The notes beneath the pieces are model-generated. The model saw nothing but the letters and a program-made list of their open reading frames with translations, was not told the DNA's origin and did not search any database. The position numbers and the translations under genes were made by a program. Positions 8,396 to 9,498 of a stretch of DNA of 9,498 nucleotides are shown in pieces. How positions within the stretch are numbered: the stretch's first letter is position 1; every line of letters begins with the position of its first letter. This stretch comes from Gemmatimonadota bacterium (lineage in GTDB: Bacteria > Latescibacterota > UBA2968 > UBA8231): assembly GCA_026706165.1 (NCBI GenBank), contig JAPOZF010000744.1, positions 1 to 9,498 on the forward strand. The letters are read 5' to 3'.

Positions 8396-9345
8396 CAGAA
8401 AGCGGCTCCCACCCCGATCAGGGTGCGGGGCCCGGCATCGAGTTCGTCGCCGACCCAGGCGTAGTGGAGCTGGACCGAATCGATTCTCATCGGCCGCAGG
8501 GTCAGTCCGAATGTCGGCGTCCCGACGGTGCCTGCCGCCCCTGTCCGCGCCAGTCCCGCCCGCACCGTCAGCAGCGGGCTCACCTTCCACTCGCCTCCCA
8601 GACTGGCGGTAGGCGCAATCGGGTCGAGGCGGAAATCGGCACCGATCAATACTCCATCTGCCGGCCTGTGGGCGGCCCCCAGGGACAAACCGGCCGGGAG
8701 CGCTTCGGTGCTTCGATTCTTCTGGTCCGAGGCCTGAAGTACCGTCCACCGCAGCCTGGAACCGAGTCCCGTCAAGCCGGCAGCCAGCGCTGTTTTTTCC
8801 GACAGGGAATAGTGCAGGTGAAGGTCGAGCCCCCTTCCCGTAGCGGTCGATGCGCCGGTTTGCGGCACCTCGATTCGATGCCGGAGGATCTTCACCCCCG
8901 CCCCGGCGGAGAGCTTTTCGCCGAGAGGGATTCCCAGGGCGAAGAAGTAGGCGTTCTCGCTGTCGTCGATTCGGCCGTAGGGATCCCCCGCGCCTGTGCG
9001 CGCCTCGAGATCGCCGGCCGAGGCGTGTATCCAGGCCAGGCCGAAAGCGAGGCCGCCGCGGCTGTTGAACGCTGCGGCCAGACTGTTCCGCCTGCGGTCG
9101 AGGCTAAGCGCGTGCACCGAAGCCGAGGCGTGAAGTCCAGCGATGCGTGTGAGCCGCGCGGTGTTCCAGTAGATCGCCGATTCGTCGTCGACGGCAGCGG
9201 AAAAGGCATTCCCCATTCCGGGGCCGCGCGTTCCCAGGCCCCCCTCGAGAAAAGCACCGGCGTAATCGCCCGCTGCGGGCAGGCAGATCGCGAGGAGGAT
9301 GGCCGCGGTCGCGGCCAGCTGCAGGAGTCGGGGCGCGTGCGTCAA
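8395..9345 (-). CDS. PorV/PorQ-like outer-membrane beta-barrel protein (first copy)
   Basis: 316 residues from a TTG at 9345 that overlaps the stop of the gene before it (TTGA); this start gives a full signal peptide (RLLQLAATAAILLAICLPAAG, cleavage near 26). GTRGPGMGNAFSAAVDD (38-54) and SAIYWNTARLT (56-66) are the classic N-terminal signature of the PorV/PorQ and UPF0164 barrels (GaRa.gMGgAfvAvaDDasAvywNPAgL), except that NPA reads NTA. The remaining sequence alternates polar and hydrophobic residues with Gly/Ala-rich strands, as in a 12-16 strand barrel, and ends in GVGAAF, a normal C-terminal aromatic beta-signal. It directly precedes a second such barrel and follows a secreted-protein tail. 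It should lie in the outer membrane. Whether it serves a type IX-like system or transports hydrophobic molecules cannot be told from sequence. Confidence 0.83.
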   Translation of the reverse strand: MTHAPRLLQLAATAAILLAICLPAAGDYAGAFLEGGLGTRGPGMGNAFSAAVDDESAIYWNTARLTRIAGLHASASVHALSLDRRRNSLAAAFNSRGGLAFGLAWIHASAGDLEARTGAGDPYGRIDDSENAYFFALGIPLGEKLSAGAGVKILRHRIEVPQTGASTATGRGLDLHLHYSLSEKTALAAGLTGLGSRLRWTVLQASDQKNRSTEALPAGLSLGAAHRPADGVLIGADFRLDPIAPTASLGGEWKVSPLLTVRAGLARTGAAGTVGTPTFGLTLRPMRIDSVQLHYAWVGDELDAGPRTLIGVGAAF

Positions 9346-9498
9346 TCCAGCACCACCACCTTGCCGAAGGCCTGGCCGCCGTCATCGGTGCTCAGGCGGT
9401 AGAAGTAGACGCCGTTGGCCACGAGGTCGCCGCCGTCGTCACGTCCATCCCAGTTGATGTAGTGGTAACCCTGTCCGGAACGCGGTTGGTTCACCAAG
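9342..9498 (-). CDS. C-terminus of a secreted or surface protein with FlgD-Ig-like tail (5' part outside window)
   Basis: The last 51 codons of a gene entering from the right, ending with TGA at 9342-9344. The peptide reads ...YHYINWDGRDDGGDLV, then ANGVYFYRLSTDD, then QAFGKVVVLD. WDGRDxxGxxVxxGVYFYRL...KVVVLx is the hallmark of the FlgD Ig-like (FlgD_ig) repeat found at the C-terminus of many large exported proteins in FCB and candidate phyla, where it resembles type IX sorting domains. It therefore marks an exported, probably surface or extracellular, protein. Nothing can be said of the missing N-terminal part. Its stop overlaps the TTG start of the PorV-like barrel gene, so the two are likely co-translated. 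Confidence 0.85.
   Translation of the reverse strand, partial: LVNQPRSGQGYHYINWDGRDDGGDLVANGVYFYRLSTDDGGQAFGKVVVLD

Noticed and set aside
6143..8464. A 773-codon open frame on the plus strand
   Set aside because: It runs antisense to the M50 protease, the second barrel and the first lipoprotein, all of which have clear motifs. Its product is Gln/Gly/Arg-rich with no domain; long antisense frames are expected in GC-rich DNA.
8396..8749. Upstream extension of the second barrel's frame by 118 codons
   Set aside because: It overlaps the first barrel gene entirely and would place a charged, low-complexity segment ahead of the signal peptide; the ATG at 8395 is the sensible start.
8464..9402. A 312-codon plus-strand frame
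   Set aside because: It is antisense to the first PorV-like barrel, which has a signal peptide, family signature and beta-signal.

Overview
The window is a GC-rich bacterial segment in which every credible gene lies on the minus strand, so transcription runs from the right edge to the left. Tgt, YajC and Fmt make it chromosomal and bacterial. Two PorV/PorQ-type outer-membrane barrels, a FlgD-Ig-like C-terminal tail, a DUF5683 protein and several lipoproteins point to a Gram-negative of the Fibrobacteres-Chlorobi-Bacteroidetes (FCB) group. The high GC suggests an uncultured lineage such as Eisenbacteria, Krumholzibacteriota or Latescibacterota rather than Bacteroidetes proper. That placement is inference from gene content only.

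Layout in the direction of transcription: (1) 9498-9342, end of a surface or secreted protein with a FlgD-Ig-like tail. (2) 9345-8395 and 8395-7463, two consecutive PorV/PorQ-like barrels. (3) 7462-6443, an M50 site-2-type intramembrane metalloprotease. (4) 6450-5683 and 5683-4973, two related lipoproteins with a probable NTF2-like domain. (5) 4905-3751, a membrane-anchored protein of the divergent polysaccharide deacetylase (YibQ/DUF610) family in which several normally conserved active-site residues are replaced. (6) 3751-2555 tgt, 2500-2165 yajC, 2115-1183 fmt: a housekeeping block. (7) 1186-629, an exported DUF5683 protein. (8) 632-375, a short stretch with at most a doubtful 58-codon frame. 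(9) 374-1, start of another lipoprotein that leaves the window.

The junctions are very tight. Start and stop codons overlap by 1-8 nt or abut at most of them, and the other gaps are 49-81 nt (or 254 nt if the doubtful 58-codon frame is not a gene). I saw no convincing terminator or internal promoter, so this is probably one long transcription unit or a few nested ones. Four of the chosen starts are GTG and two are TTG. The first half builds or services the envelope (barrels, membrane protease, lipoproteins, periplasmic deacetylase-like protein); the second half serves translation and export (tRNA queuosine modification, Sec accessory subunit, initiator tRNA formylation). The part most likely to hide an undescribed function is the block from about 9498 to 3751. 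There a secreted protein, two PorV-like barrels, an intramembrane protease, a lipoprotein pair and a degenerate deacetylase sit together.
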